This document shows positions 34,519-42,263 of a DNA stretch of 64,000 bases, in pieces. A program made the position numbers and the translations under genes. Position 1 is the stretch's first letter, and every line of letters begins with the position of its first letter. The notes beneath the pieces were generated by a model, which worked only from the letters and a program-made list of their open reading frames with translations, had not been told where the DNA came from and ran no database searches. Source of the stretch: CAVVAY01 sp963746465 (GTDB lineage Bacteria; Actinomycetota; Actinomycetes; JACCUZ01); the NCBI GenBank assembly GCA_963746465.1, contig CAVVAY010000013.1:496001-560000 (forward strand), written 5' to 3'.

Positions 34519-34896
34519 CTACAGGCGGGCGAGGAAGCGGGCCCGGTCGACCACGACCCGGGTGACCTGGCCGTGACCCAGCACGGCGCCGTCGGTGTCC
34601 TCGGCGACGACGTCGAAGCGCAGCAGGCGGCCGTCGACGTGCACGAGGTCGGCGCGCACCGTGACGGCGGCGCCGACCGGGCTGGCACGCAGGTGGGCGA
34701 GCTCCACCCGGGTGCCCACGGTCGAGCTGGCCTCGTCGAGGCGGCCGGCCAGGGACTCGACGGTGGCCTGCTCGCACCACGCGAGCAGCCGAGGGGTGGC
34801 CAGGACGTCGAGGTCGCCGCTGCCGAGGGAGCGGGCGGTGTCGTCGTTCCCGACGCGGTGCTGCACGACGGCCTGGGCGCCCGGCTGCACCGTCAC
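34519..34896 (-). CDS. Hotdog-fold thioesterase (FlK-like)
   Basis: 125 residues with the thioesterase-superfamily layout: LATPRLLAWCEQATVESLAG (central hotdog helix), VGTRVELAHLRASPVGAAVT and RLLRFDVVAEDTDGAVLGHG. The sequence resembles the FlK/fluoroacetyl-CoA thioesterase-like group more than PaaI. Likely hydrolyses a small acyl-CoA. It diverges from the Cys-rich gene at 34915 with 18 bases between starts. Confidence 0.78.
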   Translation of the reverse strand: MTVQPGAQAVVQHRVGNDDTARSLGSGDLDVLATPRLLAWCEQATVESLAGRLDEASSTVGTRVELAHLRASPVGAAVTVRADLVHVDGRLLRFDVVAEDTDGAVLGHGQVTRVVVDRARFLARL

Positions 34897-34914
34897 CTGG
34901 CTAGCCTACGGCCC

Positions 34915-35103
34915 GTGGTGGAGGAGGAGCGCTGGTGCGACCAGTGCGGTGACGAGTCCGGCCGCGACCACGGCGCGTGCGCCGAGCGCCGGGACCTGGA
35001 GCCACCGCGCTACTGCGGGCAGTGCCGGCGGCGGATGGTGGTCCAGGTGCTGCCGATGGGCTGGTCGGCGCGGTGCGTCCAGCACGGCGTCCGGACCGGC
35101 TGA
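34915..35103 (+). CDS. BsaP-like biotin synthase auxiliary protein (Cys-rich, 62 aa)
   Basis: Small protein with WCDQCGDESGRDHGACAERR, then LEPPRYCGQCRRRMVVQVLP and GWSARCVQHG. Two CxxC motifs plus further Cys and His make a probable metal- or Fe-S-binding module. The LEPPRYCxxCxRRMVVQV core resembles actinobacterial BsaP, reported to support the Fe-S cluster of biotin synthase. Unlike mycobacteria, where the gene follows bioB, here it is 5.8 kb from bioB. Starts GTG 34915 or 34918. A generic zinc-ribbon protein is the alternative. Confidence 0.6.
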   Translation: MVEEERWCDQCGDESGRDHGACAERRDLEPPRYCGQCRRRMVVQVLPMGWSARCVQHGVRTG

Positions 35104-35109
35104 GAAGCT

Positions 35110-36201
35110 TCAGGCCACCAGACCGAGGCGGCGCAGCTCGACCGTGAGGTCGTGCGGGCTGGTCGAGGCGGCCATCGCGGCGTCGAGGGTGATCACGCCG
35201 TCCCGGATCAGCGCGACCAGGTGCTGGTCGAAGGTCTGCATCCCGTAGTAGGCGCCTTCCTTGATCAGCTCCCCGATGGTGCCGGTCTTGTCGGGGTCCG
35301 CGATGGCGTCGGCGATCCGGCCGGTCGACACGCAGACCTCCATGGTCACGCACCGGCCCTGGCCGTCGGCCCGGGGCACCAGGCGCTGGCAGATGATCCC
35401 GCGCAGGGCGCCGGCCAGCGCGAGGCGGACCTGCTTCTGCTCGTGCGGCGGGAAGAAGTCGATGACCCGGGTGATGGTCTCCTGCGCGTCGGTCGTGTGC
35501 AGGGTCGACATGACGAAGTGGCCGGTCTCGGAGGCCGCCAGAGCTGCCTTGACCGTCTCGTGGTCGCGCATCTCGCCGACCAGGATGACGTCCGGGTCCT
35601 GGCGCATGGCGCCGCGCAGGGCGGTGGCGAAGTCGACGGTGTCCAGCCGCACCTCGCGCTGGTTGATCATCGAGAGCTTGTCGAAGTGGAGGACCTCGAT
35701 CGGGTCCTCGATCGTGACGATGTGGACCTCGCGGTTGTTGTTGATGTGGTCGATCATCCCGGCGAGGGTCGTGGTCTTGCCGGAGCCGGTCGGGCCGGTG
35801 ACGAGCACCAGGCCGCGCGGCTCCATCGCCAGCGCGCTGAGCACCGGAGGCAGGCCGAGGTCGTCGAGCGGGATGGCGCCGACGCTGACCCGGCGGAAGA
35901 CCATGCCGGCCGAGCCGCGGGCCCGGAACGCGTTGACCCGGAACCGGCCGAGACCGGGCACCGAGTACGCGAAGTCAGCCTCGTTGCTGCGGGCGAACTC
36001 CTCGATCAGGTCCTGACGGAGGACTTCGCCGACCATGTGCTCTGTGTCGGTGGGGGTCAGGTTCGGAGCCTGCAGCTTGCGCAGCCGGCCGTCGATGCGC
36101 ACCCGGGGGGGTGATCCCACCTTGACGTGCAGGTCAGACCCGCCGACCTCGCCGAGGGCGCGCAGGAACGGGACAACGGACAAAGGCTCCGATCCAGTCA
36201 C
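35110..36201 (-). CDS. pilT: PilT-type twitching motility ATPase
   Basis: 363 residues. N-terminal PAS-like domain (SDLHVKVGSPPRVRIDGRL), Walker A LVTGPTGSGKTTTLAGMIDH, Asp box TIEDPIEVLH, Walker B region AMRQDPDVILVGEMRDHETV and His box TGHFVMSTLHT; AGALRGIICQRLVPR is a PilT/PilU hallmark. It powers retraction of type IV pili in Gram-negatives. No other pilus gene lies in the window, so it may be an orphan of a remote tad/type IV locus. GTG 36201 is chosen; no clear Shine-Dalgarno is visible. Confidence 0.88.
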   Translation of the reverse strand: MTGSEPLSVVPFLRALGEVGGSDLHVKVGSPPRVRIDGRLRKLQAPNLTPTDTEHMVGEVLRQDLIEEFARSNEADFAYSVPGLGRFRVNAFRARGSAGMVFRRVSVGAIPLDDLGLPPVLSALAMEPRGLVLVTGPTGSGKTTTLAGMIDHINNNREVHIVTIEDPIEVLHFDKLSMINQREVRLDTVDFATALRGAMRQDPDVILVGEMRDHETVKAALAASETGHFVMSTLHTTDAQETITRVIDFFPPHEQKQVRLALAGALRGIICQRLVPRADGQGRCVTMEVCVSTGRIADAIADPDKTGTIGELIKEGAYYGMQTFDQHLVALIRDGVITLDAAMAASTSPHDLTVELRRLGLVA

Positions 36202-36247
36202 GTGGCTTGTTTCGGGCCTTCCACGTCCGACCTTGAGGGCCTCGTGG

Positions 36248-36463
36248 CTACTCGATGACCGCGATGACGTCGCCCTCCTGGACGACATCACCCTCCGCGA
36301 CGTGCAGGGCGGCCACCCGGCCGTCACCCTCCGCGAGCACCGGGATCTCCATCTTCATGGACTCCAAGATCACCAGGGTGTCGCCGTCCGCGACGCTGTC
36401 ACCCTCTGCGACGACGATCTTCCAGACGTTCGCCACCATCTCGGCCCGGACTTCCTGCGGCAC
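36248..36463 (-). CDS. Biotin carboxyl carrier domain protein (acyl-CoA carboxylase)
   Basis: 71 residues comprising a single biotinyl domain: VWKIVVAEGDSVADGDTLVI, biotin-attachment ESMKMEIPV, and GDVVQEGDVIAVIE. GTG 36463 follows GAGGAG six bases upstream. It lies 61 bases downstream of the biotin carboxylase gene on the same strand and is its carrier. Together they carboxylate biotin for an acyl-CoA carboxylase; the carboxyltransferase is not in the window. Confidence 0.9.
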   Translation of the reverse strand: MPQEVRAEMVANVWKIVVAEGDSVADGDTLVILESMKMEIPVLAEGDGRVAALHVAEGDVVQEGDVIAVIE

Positions 36464-36524
36464 GGGAGGCTCCTCTCGGGGTTCGGGACCGGCGGACCGG
36501 CCGCAGGCATCCAACCACAGCGGC

Positions 36525-37865
36525 TCAGGCGCGCATCCGGGCCACGATGCCGGTGTCGTAGTCACCGGAGACGAACTCCGGGTTCTCGAGCAGCTCGGCG
36601 AAGAAGGGCAGGTTGCACTTGGGGCCCTCGACCCGGAACGCGGCGACCGCCGCCCGGGCGCGCTCCAGAACCTGCTCGCGGTCCGCACCGTGGACGACCA
36701 GCTTGGCCATCAGCGAGTCGTAGTGCGGCGTCACCGTGGTGCCGGCGGCGTAGCCGGAGTCGACCCGGATGCCCGGCCCGCGGGGCTCCTCCCAGACGGT
36801 GATCGCCCCCGGCCCCGGCAGGAATCTCACCGGGTCCTCGGCGTTGACCCGCAGCTCGAGGGCGTGCCCGGTCGGCTGCACGGCGTCTGGGTCGAAGGAC
36901 ACCGGCCGCCCGGCTGCGACCAGCAGCTGCTGCTCGACCAGGTCGATGCCGGTCACCATCTCGGTCACCGGGTGCTCGACCTGCAGCCGGGTGTTCATCT
37001 CGAGGAAGACGACCTCACCGGAGTCGAGGTCGAGCAGGCACTCCACGGTGCCGGCATTGCGGTAGCCGACGGCCTCTGCTGCCCCCACCGCTGCGCGGAA
37101 CAGCTGCTGGCGCAGCGCCGGCGTCACGGCCGGCGACGGCGTCTCCTCGGCCAGCTTCTGGTTGCGTCGCTGCACCGAGCAGTCCCGCTCCCCCAGGGCG
37201 ACGACTCGCCCGTCCGCGAGGCCGAGGACCTGGACCTCGACGTGCCGCACCCGGGGGAAGAACCGCTCCACCAGAACGGCCGGGTCGCCGAACATCCGCT
37301 CCGCGAAACCGCGCACCCGCTCCAGCTCGGTCCGTAGGGCGGCCTCGTCGGCCGCCACCGCCATGCCCATCCCGCCGCCCCCCGCGGACGCCTTGACCAT
37401 GACCGGGAAGCCGATCTCGCGGGCCGCGGCGACCGCCTCCTCCGGGTCACCCACCGGCTCCGACGTGCCTCGCGACACCGGCACACCGGCGGCCGCGACC
37501 AGGTTGCGAGCCCGGATCTTGTCCCCCATCGCCTCGATGGCCTCCGGTGACGGGCCGACCCAGACCAGCCCCGCGTCCCGGACCCGCCGGGCGAAGCCAG
37601 CGTCCTCCGCGAGGAAGCCGTAGCCGGGGTGCACCGCGCGGGCACCGGTCTGCCGGGCAGCCTCCAGCAGGGCATCGGCGTCCCGGTAGCTCTGCGCCGG
37701 GGCGGCCGGACCGATCGCCACCGACTCGTCGGCCTCCCGCACGTAGGGCAGCCGGGCGTCGGCCTCGGAGTGCACCGCCACCGCGCGCAGGCCCATCCGC
37801 TGGACGGTCCGGATGATGCGGCGCGCGATCTCGCCGCGATTGGCGACGAGCACAGTCTCGAACAC
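36525..37865 (-). CDS. accC: Acetyl-/propionyl-CoA carboxylase, biotin carboxylase subunit
   Basis: 446 residues. N-domain VLVANRGEIARRIIRTVQRM, YGFLAEDAGFARRVRDAG; ATP-grasp with Gly-rich loop MVKASAGGGGMGMAVA, ERDCSVQRRNQKLAEETPSP, LDLDSGEVVFLEMNTRLQVE and HPVTEMVTGIDLV. Catalyses ATP-dependent carboxylation of carrier biotin. It is a free-standing subunit without a fused biotinyl domain, as in E. coli AccC; most actinobacterial AccA proteins are fused, so this small separate pair is notable. Confidence 0.92.
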   Translation of the reverse strand: MFETVLVANRGEIARRIIRTVQRMGLRAVAVHSEADARLPYVREADESVAIGPAAPAQSYRDADALLEAARQTGARAVHPGYGFLAEDAGFARRVRDAGLVWVGPSPEAIEAMGDKIRARNLVAAAGVPVSRGTSEPVGDPEEAVAAAREIGFPVMVKASAGGGGMGMAVAADEAALRTELERVRGFAERMFGDPAVLVERFFPRVRHVEVQVLGLADGRVVALGERDCSVQRRNQKLAEETPSPAVTPALRQQLFRAAVGAAEAVGYRNAGTVECLLDLDSGEVVFLEMNTRLQVEHPVTEMVTGIDLVEQQLLVAAGRPVSFDPDAVQPTGHALELRVNAEDPVRFLPGPGAITVWEEPRGPGIRVDSGYAAGTTVTPHYDSLMAKLVVHGADREQVLERARAAVAAFRVEGPKCNLPFFAELLENPEFVSGDYDTGIVARMRA

Positions 37866-37915
37866 GGTGCCTGGCCTCCCCGTCGGATGTGGTTCGGCAG
37901 GCGAGACTAACGGGC

Positions 37916-38509
37916 GTGGTGCTCGTGCTCGTCGTCGCGGTAGCGGCCCTTGCCGTGTCTGCGGCCACCGGCTGGACCCGGCTCGCCCAGGTCCGCATCC
38001 GCGCCGTCCGGCTGCTGGTCGCCGCCGCGGTCGTCCAGCTCGGTACGTCGGGGCTGGTGCCCGGGTCCGGTGTCGCCCGGGCCGCGGCCCTGGTCCTCAC
38101 CACGGTGCTCGTCGCGCTGTTCCTGGTCGGCAACGCACGACAACCCGGCGTACCGCTGGTGGCACTCGGCCTGCTGCTCAACGTTCTGGTGGTCGTCGCC
38201 AACGGGGCGATGCCGGTGTCGGTCGACGCCGCCGCTCGGGCCGGCATCCCGCGCTCCGACCTCAGGCTGGGCGGGGACGCGATGCGCGAGCCGTCCGGGC
38301 CGACCACCCGGCTCGGCGCGCTGGGAGACGTCGTACCGGTGGCCCTGCCGCGCTGGCCGCAGGTGGTCAGCGCCGGCGACGTGCTGGTCGCGGCCGGCGT
38401 AGGTCTGCTGCTGCTGACGGCCGGGCCGCGGCGCACTCAGACGCCGAGGCGCGCCGCCCGTTCGACGGTCTTGGACAGCGAGTTGACGACCAGCGGGTCG
38501 TACTCGTAG
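37916..38509 (+). CDS. DUF5317-like membrane protein
   Basis: 197 residues with about five hydrophobic segments, for example VVLVLVVAVAALAVSAATGW at the start, LLLNVLVVVANGAMPVSVDA and VLVAAGVGLLLLTAG at the end. The NGxMPVS motif and layout match DUF5317, of unknown function. GTG 37916 places the first helix at the N-terminus; GTG 37889 is possible. The last 24 residues overlap the convergent HD-domain gene by 73 bases and look unlike the rest, so the natural end may be nearer 38440. Confidence 0.62.
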   Translation: MVLVLVVAVAALAVSAATGWTRLAQVRIRAVRLLVAAAVVQLGTSGLVPGSGVARAAALVLTTVLVALFLVGNARQPGVPLVALGLLLNVLVVVANGAMPVSVDAAARAGIPRSDLRLGGDAMREPSGPTTRLGALGDVVPVALPRWPQVVSAGDVLVAAGVGLLLLTAGPRRTQTPRRAARSTVLDSELTTSGSYS

Positions 38510-39723
38510 GCCATGCCGAGCCGCAGCCGCTCGAGAGCATCGAGCCGGCGGGAGGTCTCGAAGGACTCGCCGACCAGGTCGTCGTAGGCGTTGACCGCCT
38601 TGATGATGCGGGCCGCGAGGGGGATGCTGCGACCTCGGAGGTCGTGCGCCCGGCGGTACGGCTCGGCCTGCTGGGCCACGATCGAGGCGACCTCGTCGAG
38701 GACACCGGTCTGGCGGATCACATCGGCGCCGAAGTGGGCGATGCGGCGCTGCTCAGCAGGCGCCGCGACCACGGTGGCACCGCCCGGGATGGGCTCGACG
38801 AGCGAGAGCTGGCCGATGTCATGCATCAGCGCCGCGTACTCCAGGTCACGCAGGTCGGAGTCGCTCATTCCCAGCTCGCGACCGACGGCCACCGCCATCT
38901 GGCTGACCCGGCGGGAGTGACCGGACTCGGTGTAGCCGCCGAGCTCGGTGACCCGGGAGAGGGCGCGGATCGTCTGCAGCGACGACTCACGGATGGCGGC
39001 GTACCGGCGGAACGAGAACTGGGTCAGCAGCAGAGGTACGACGAAGACCGGCAGCGCCCAGGACCCCATGATGGTCGCCGCCAAGGCGATCAGGGCTCCG
39101 GTGGCGCCGATCGCCGAACCGATACCCACCTGGGCCTGGATCTCGTTGCGCAGCACGGCCATGAAGGGCGCGCCATCTGCACCAGCCCGCACCACCGATG
39201 CGAGCAGAGCGTCCACCATCAGGGTGCCCAGCAGCACGCCGATCATGATGAAGGCCAGCGAACCGTTCTGGATCTGGTTGACCCGCTCGTCCAGCCCGGT
39301 GCCGCGGAACGCGCCGGCCGCCAGGCCGATGCTGAGCAGTCGACGGGCCATGCTGTCGACCGAGGGTGCACGACCGACGACCGCATGTGGTGCGACTCCG
39401 ACGAGCATGGCAACCACGACGACAGCGACGACCTGAAGTGCGCCGTGGTTCGCCGGACCGTCCGGGTAGCGAGTGAGCAGCACGTAGCCGAGGGCGCCGG
39501 CCGTCGCGATGGGTGCGCTGTCGCGACCACCGGGCAGGGTGATGCGGACCAGCTCACCCAGGGCGATGAACGCGGCGAACGCGAGTGCGACGCGCGGGTC
39601 GACGAACCCCCCGGGAGAGGCGGTCACCACCACGGAGGCGACGGCGAGCAGCGTCGCCGAGGCGATGACGACGACGTAGCCCATGGTCCCGGCGTCGTCC
39701 AGGCGCCGCCGCGGGCTGCTCAT
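38437..39723 (-). CDS. Membrane HD-domain protein, degenerate HD-GYP
   Basis: 428 residues. The N-terminal half has about seven membrane helices. The C-terminal HD domain has GHSRRVSQMAVAVGRELG and ALMHDIGQLSLVE, where the usual Lys of HDIGK is Gln, and it lacks the HHExxxGxGYP segment that defines active c-di-GMP phosphodiesterases (AQQAEPYRRAHDLRG stands there). It may be inactive or act on another nucleotide. ATGA overlap with the upstream canonical HD-GYP gene suggests the two proteins work together. Confidence 0.82.
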   Translation of the reverse strand: MSSPRRRLDDAGTMGYVVVIASATLLAVASVVVTASPGGFVDPRVALAFAAFIALGELVRITLPGGRDSAPIATAGALGYVLLTRYPDGPANHGALQVVAVVVVAMLVGVAPHAVVGRAPSVDSMARRLLSIGLAAGAFRGTGLDERVNQIQNGSLAFIMIGVLLGTLMVDALLASVVRAGADGAPFMAVLRNEIQAQVGIGSAIGATGALIALAATIMGSWALPVFVVPLLLTQFSFRRYAAIRESSLQTIRALSRVTELGGYTESGHSRRVSQMAVAVGRELGMSDSDLRDLEYAALMHDIGQLSLVEPIPGGATVVAAPAEQRRIAHFGADVIRQTGVLDEVASIVAQQAEPYRRAHDLRGRSIPLAARIIKAVNAYDDLVGESFETSRRLDALERLRLGMAYEYDPLVVNSLSKTVERAARLGV

Positions 39724-41081
39724 CGGGAGTCCTCGACGAGCGAGTCCGTCGGGTCGTCGTGGTCGTACGCCGGCTGGTCCTGGTCGTAGACCTGGGCGGC
39801 GTCCGGCGGGGAGAACACGGGCACGGTCTCCGGGTCCCACCCGTGCTCGTCAAGGCCGCGAACAAGAGCCTCCACCATCGCGGTGTCGAACTGGGTCCCT
39901 GCGCATCGGCGCAGCTCGACCACAGCCTCCTCGAGCGAGCGGGCACCGCGGTAGGAGCGGGTCGTGGTCATCGAGTCGAACGCGTCCGCGACCGCGATGA
40001 CTCGCGCGAACTCCGGGATCTCGTCGCCCCGCAGACCCATCGGGTAGCCGAGGCCGTCCAGCCGCTCGTGGTGGTGCATGATGCCGGCGTTCGCCTCGTC
40101 CAGGAAGTCGATCTCGCGGACGATCTCCAGGCCCTGCACGGGGTGCCGCTGGATCGCCGCGAACTCGTCGTCGGTCAGACCTCCGGACTTCTGCAGCACC
40201 CGGGTCGGCACACCCAGCTTGCCGATGTCGTGCAACATCCCGGCGTAACGGAGCGAGGCGACCCGGTCCTCCCGCATGCCGATGGTGCGGGCCACGAGCA
40301 CCGACGCTGCCGACACCCGTTCGCTATGACCGCGGGTGTACACGTCCTTGGTCTCGACGGCGGCCATCAGGGTGCGCACCGTGCGGTCGTAGGCCAGCTG
40401 CTCCTCGGCGTACTGGGCGTAGGCCCAGCGTGCGACGAGCAGGGGCAGCAGGAGCAGCACGGCCGATGACGGTCCGATATGGGCCGGCCCCCACAGGACC
40501 GCGAGCGAGATCCCGAACAGGCCGTAGGCGAGGTACGGCAGCACGGAATGAGCCATCGTGCCCTGCAGGACTCGCAGCGGGGACACGCGCTGGTCGAGCC
40601 CGACGATGACGGCGACAAGCGCACCATTGACCGCGCAGTGGACGAGGTCTGCCACGAGGATCGGGACCAGCACGTCGGGGAAGCTGTCAGCGGTCAGCCG
40701 AGTCGTGCCGCCACAGGCCATGTAGGCAGCTCCGGCGGCCCCGGCCGACAGCGCAAGCTGTGCGCCGTTGAAAGCTCGCTTGATCAGGCTTCCGGATTGA
40801 GAGACTCGTGCGATCGAGGCGGTGAGCGCGACCAGGACCGCGCCCCAACCGCCGACGAGCGGGATGGCTGCCAAGGCGGTCACAGACCCCAGCGACACCG
40901 ACAGCAGGTCTCGAGTGCCGCGCGCCGAGAGCGACTGGCTCACCACGTAGAGAAGGGCGAGGAAGAGAACCTCGTCCCAGTGATCACGGGGCAGCATGAC
41001 GACAGAGACGGCAGCGAGCACGATGGCGCCGGCGACAACGACGGCGACGTACAACCGCGCGCCAAAGGGCAGCTGCTGCAT
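39720..41081 (-). CDS. Membrane HD-GYP domain phosphodiesterase
   Basis: 453 residues. About seven N-terminal membrane segments, then a canonical HD-GYP domain: DVYTRGHSERVSAASVLVAR, MLHDIGKLGVPTRVLQKSG, IMHHHERLDGLGYPMGLRGD and VADAFDSMTTTRSYRG. HD-GYP proteins hydrolyse cyclic di-GMP to GMP or pGpG. ATG 41081 is chosen for GGAG eight bases upstream; the frame is open to 41153. First full-size gene of a two-gene operon; a 20-residue frame precedes it at 41155-41217. No GGDEF protein is in the window. Confidence 0.85.
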   Translation of the reverse strand: MQQLPFGARLYVAVVVAGAIVLAAVSVVMLPRDHWDEVLFLALLYVVSQSLSARGTRDLLSVSLGSVTALAAIPLVGGWGAVLVALTASIARVSQSGSLIKRAFNGAQLALSAGAAGAAYMACGGTTRLTADSFPDVLVPILVADLVHCAVNGALVAVIVGLDQRVSPLRVLQGTMAHSVLPYLAYGLFGISLAVLWGPAHIGPSSAVLLLLPLLVARWAYAQYAEEQLAYDRTVRTLMAAVETKDVYTRGHSERVSAASVLVARTIGMREDRVASLRYAGMLHDIGKLGVPTRVLQKSGGLTDDEFAAIQRHPVQGLEIVREIDFLDEANAGIMHHHERLDGLGYPMGLRGDEIPEFARVIAVADAFDSMTTTRSYRGARSLEEAVVELRRCAGTQFDTAMVEALVRGLDEHGWDPETVPVFSPPDAAQVYDQDQPAYDHDDPTDSLVEDSR

Positions 41082-41109
41082 CACCTGCTCCAGGGGAACT
41101 CGAGGAAGT

Positions 41110-41372
41110 ACAGAGAGCGTGATGGGGATCGGCAGCGCAGGGGTGCTGCACACTTCACCAGCTCCAGCTCGCGCCGGACTGAAGGAACTGCTCGACAGCG
41201 GAAACGATCTTCTTCATGTGACTTTCATCCCCTTCGGATTCATGTCACGGGCACCGCTGAATTAAGCCCGTGCAAGATCCGCTCCGCTTGGGACGATCGG
41301 TACTGCTGTGGTCGAAGAACACGCTGCTGCTGATCGACACGGTTGTGCTGCCGATCCCGATCACGCTCTCTG
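41110..41372. repeat. 25-bp inverted repeat flanking the HD-GYP leader
   Basis: The 25 bases at 41110-41134 reappear in inverted orientation at 41348-41372 with one mismatch (core GCCGATCCCSATCACGCTCT). The left copy lies between the short peptide frame and the HD-GYP start; the right copy is 130 bases upstream of the peptide. A regulator site, a recombination relic or a long-range RNA stem are all possible. Confidence 0.7.
41155..41217 (-). CDS. Candidate 20-residue peptide upstream of tandem HD-GYP genes
   Basis: ATG 41217 to TGA 41155 encodes MKKIVSAVEQFLQSGASWSW. The region GAAGGGGATGAA about 10-20 bases before it can serve as ribosome site. The peptide is amphipathic with a Trp-rich C-terminus and lies 73 bases before the HD-GYP start on the same strand. 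It could be a signalling or leader peptide, or chance. Short length makes the call weak; position and composition are the only support. Confidence 0.35.
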   Translation of the reverse strand: MKKIVSAVEQFLQSGASWSW

Positions 41373-41662
41373 CAGTTGTCAAAGCCCCCGCTGGTGTGCG
41401 GCCCCCGCACTGGCACGGTAGAGCCGAAGCTTCCCTTCTGGGGGAGAAACCCCGGCTCGTCCGCGATGTCAGTGAAGGGCGCGGGTAAACCTCACGTCAA
41501 GTGTTAGGTCGGTTTGTGTCTAGTCGTCCCGGCAAGATCGTCCTAAATGACTAGGAACCGGGGGTGCGCCCGAACGGGTGACAATTTTGCTCGACACTGA
41601 CCAATACCTGGCTTGTACGGGCTTCCACGCGGGCGGCTGCTTTACCCTCCGGGCGTGGACAG
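41373..41662. other. Intergenic region without recognised gene
   Basis: Together with 41218-41347 this is the longest non-coding stretch of the window. On the plus strand it holds GAGCCG...CGGCTC (about 41422-41458) enclosing a small GGGG/CCCC hairpin, and an inverted CTAGTC/GACTAG pair (41519-41552). The minus strand has TTGACA near 41378. A structured leader is possible but no known riboswitch family was matched. Confidence 0.4.
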
Positions 41663-42247
41663 GTGGGACGAGTGACGCCTGATGGGACCGGCCGGGACGT
41701 CTGGTACGACCTCGTCGGAGGTCTCCTCGACGCCCGGGACGACCCGGCCACCGCTCGGTTCGACGCCGAGCTCGCCGCCGGCCTGGCCGCCGGCACCCTG
41801 ACCGAGGAGGCCGCTCACCGGCTTCGGTTCTGGCAGCGGGCCTCGGTGCGCTCACTGGCCGACCACGCGCGCACGGTGGTTCCGGTCGCCCTCGGCGCTC
41901 TGGCAGCAGCCCGGCACGACGCCGAGCGGTACGCCGACCAGGCGGCCGCGGCGCTCAGCGAGGTCGAGCCGGCTCAGGAGCCCGAGGAGCCGGTCGACCA
42001 CGGCGACGGCGAGTCTGAGGCTCCCGAGCAGGCGGCGGGTCCGCCCGACCCGTGGCACCCGTCCGACCCGGCGCCGGGCACCGAGGCTGAGCCGCCGGCC
42101 ACCCTGGTCGACCTGGCCGCCCTCGAGGCCGCCCGGCGCGCCTCAGCGCCGGAACCGTCGGGACCGAGCACCCTGGAGGGGCGACCACCGCGCCTGCTCG
42201 TCGCCGGTCTCACGACCGCACCCGTCGGCCCCGACCGCACCAGCTGA
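41663..42247 (+). CDS. Hypothetical protein (194 aa)
   Basis: The N-terminal half (DVWYDLVGGLLDARDDPATA, RFWQRASVRSLADHARTVVP) is helical; the C-terminal half is Pro/Glu/Ala-rich and probably disordered. No family recognised. GTG 41663 or GTG 41672 could start it. It lies 16 bases before the next gene and is likely co-transcribed with it. Confidence 0.55.
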   Translation: MGRVTPDGTGRDVWYDLVGGLLDARDDPATARFDAELAAGLAAGTLTEEAAHRLRFWQRASVRSLADHARTVVPVALGALAAARHDAERYADQAAAALSEVEPAQEPEEPVDHGDGESEAPEQAAGPPDPWHPSDPAPGTEAEPPATLVDLAALEAARRASAPEPSGPSTLEGRPPRLLVAGLTTAPVGPDRTS

Positions 42248-42263
42248 GGAGAGCGTCCCGCTC

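Noticed and set aside
41270..41488. 72-codon plus-strand frame including one arm of the inverted repeat
   Set aside because: No ribosome site, no protein-like pattern, and the apparent similarity to the HD-GYP leader comes only from the DNA inverted repeat.
41373..41560. Possible cyclic-dinucleotide riboswitch near the HD-GYP genes
   Set aside because: Small hairpins with GGGGGAGAAACCCC look suggestive, but the conserved cores of the c-di-GMP and c-di-AMP riboswitches were not found on either strand.
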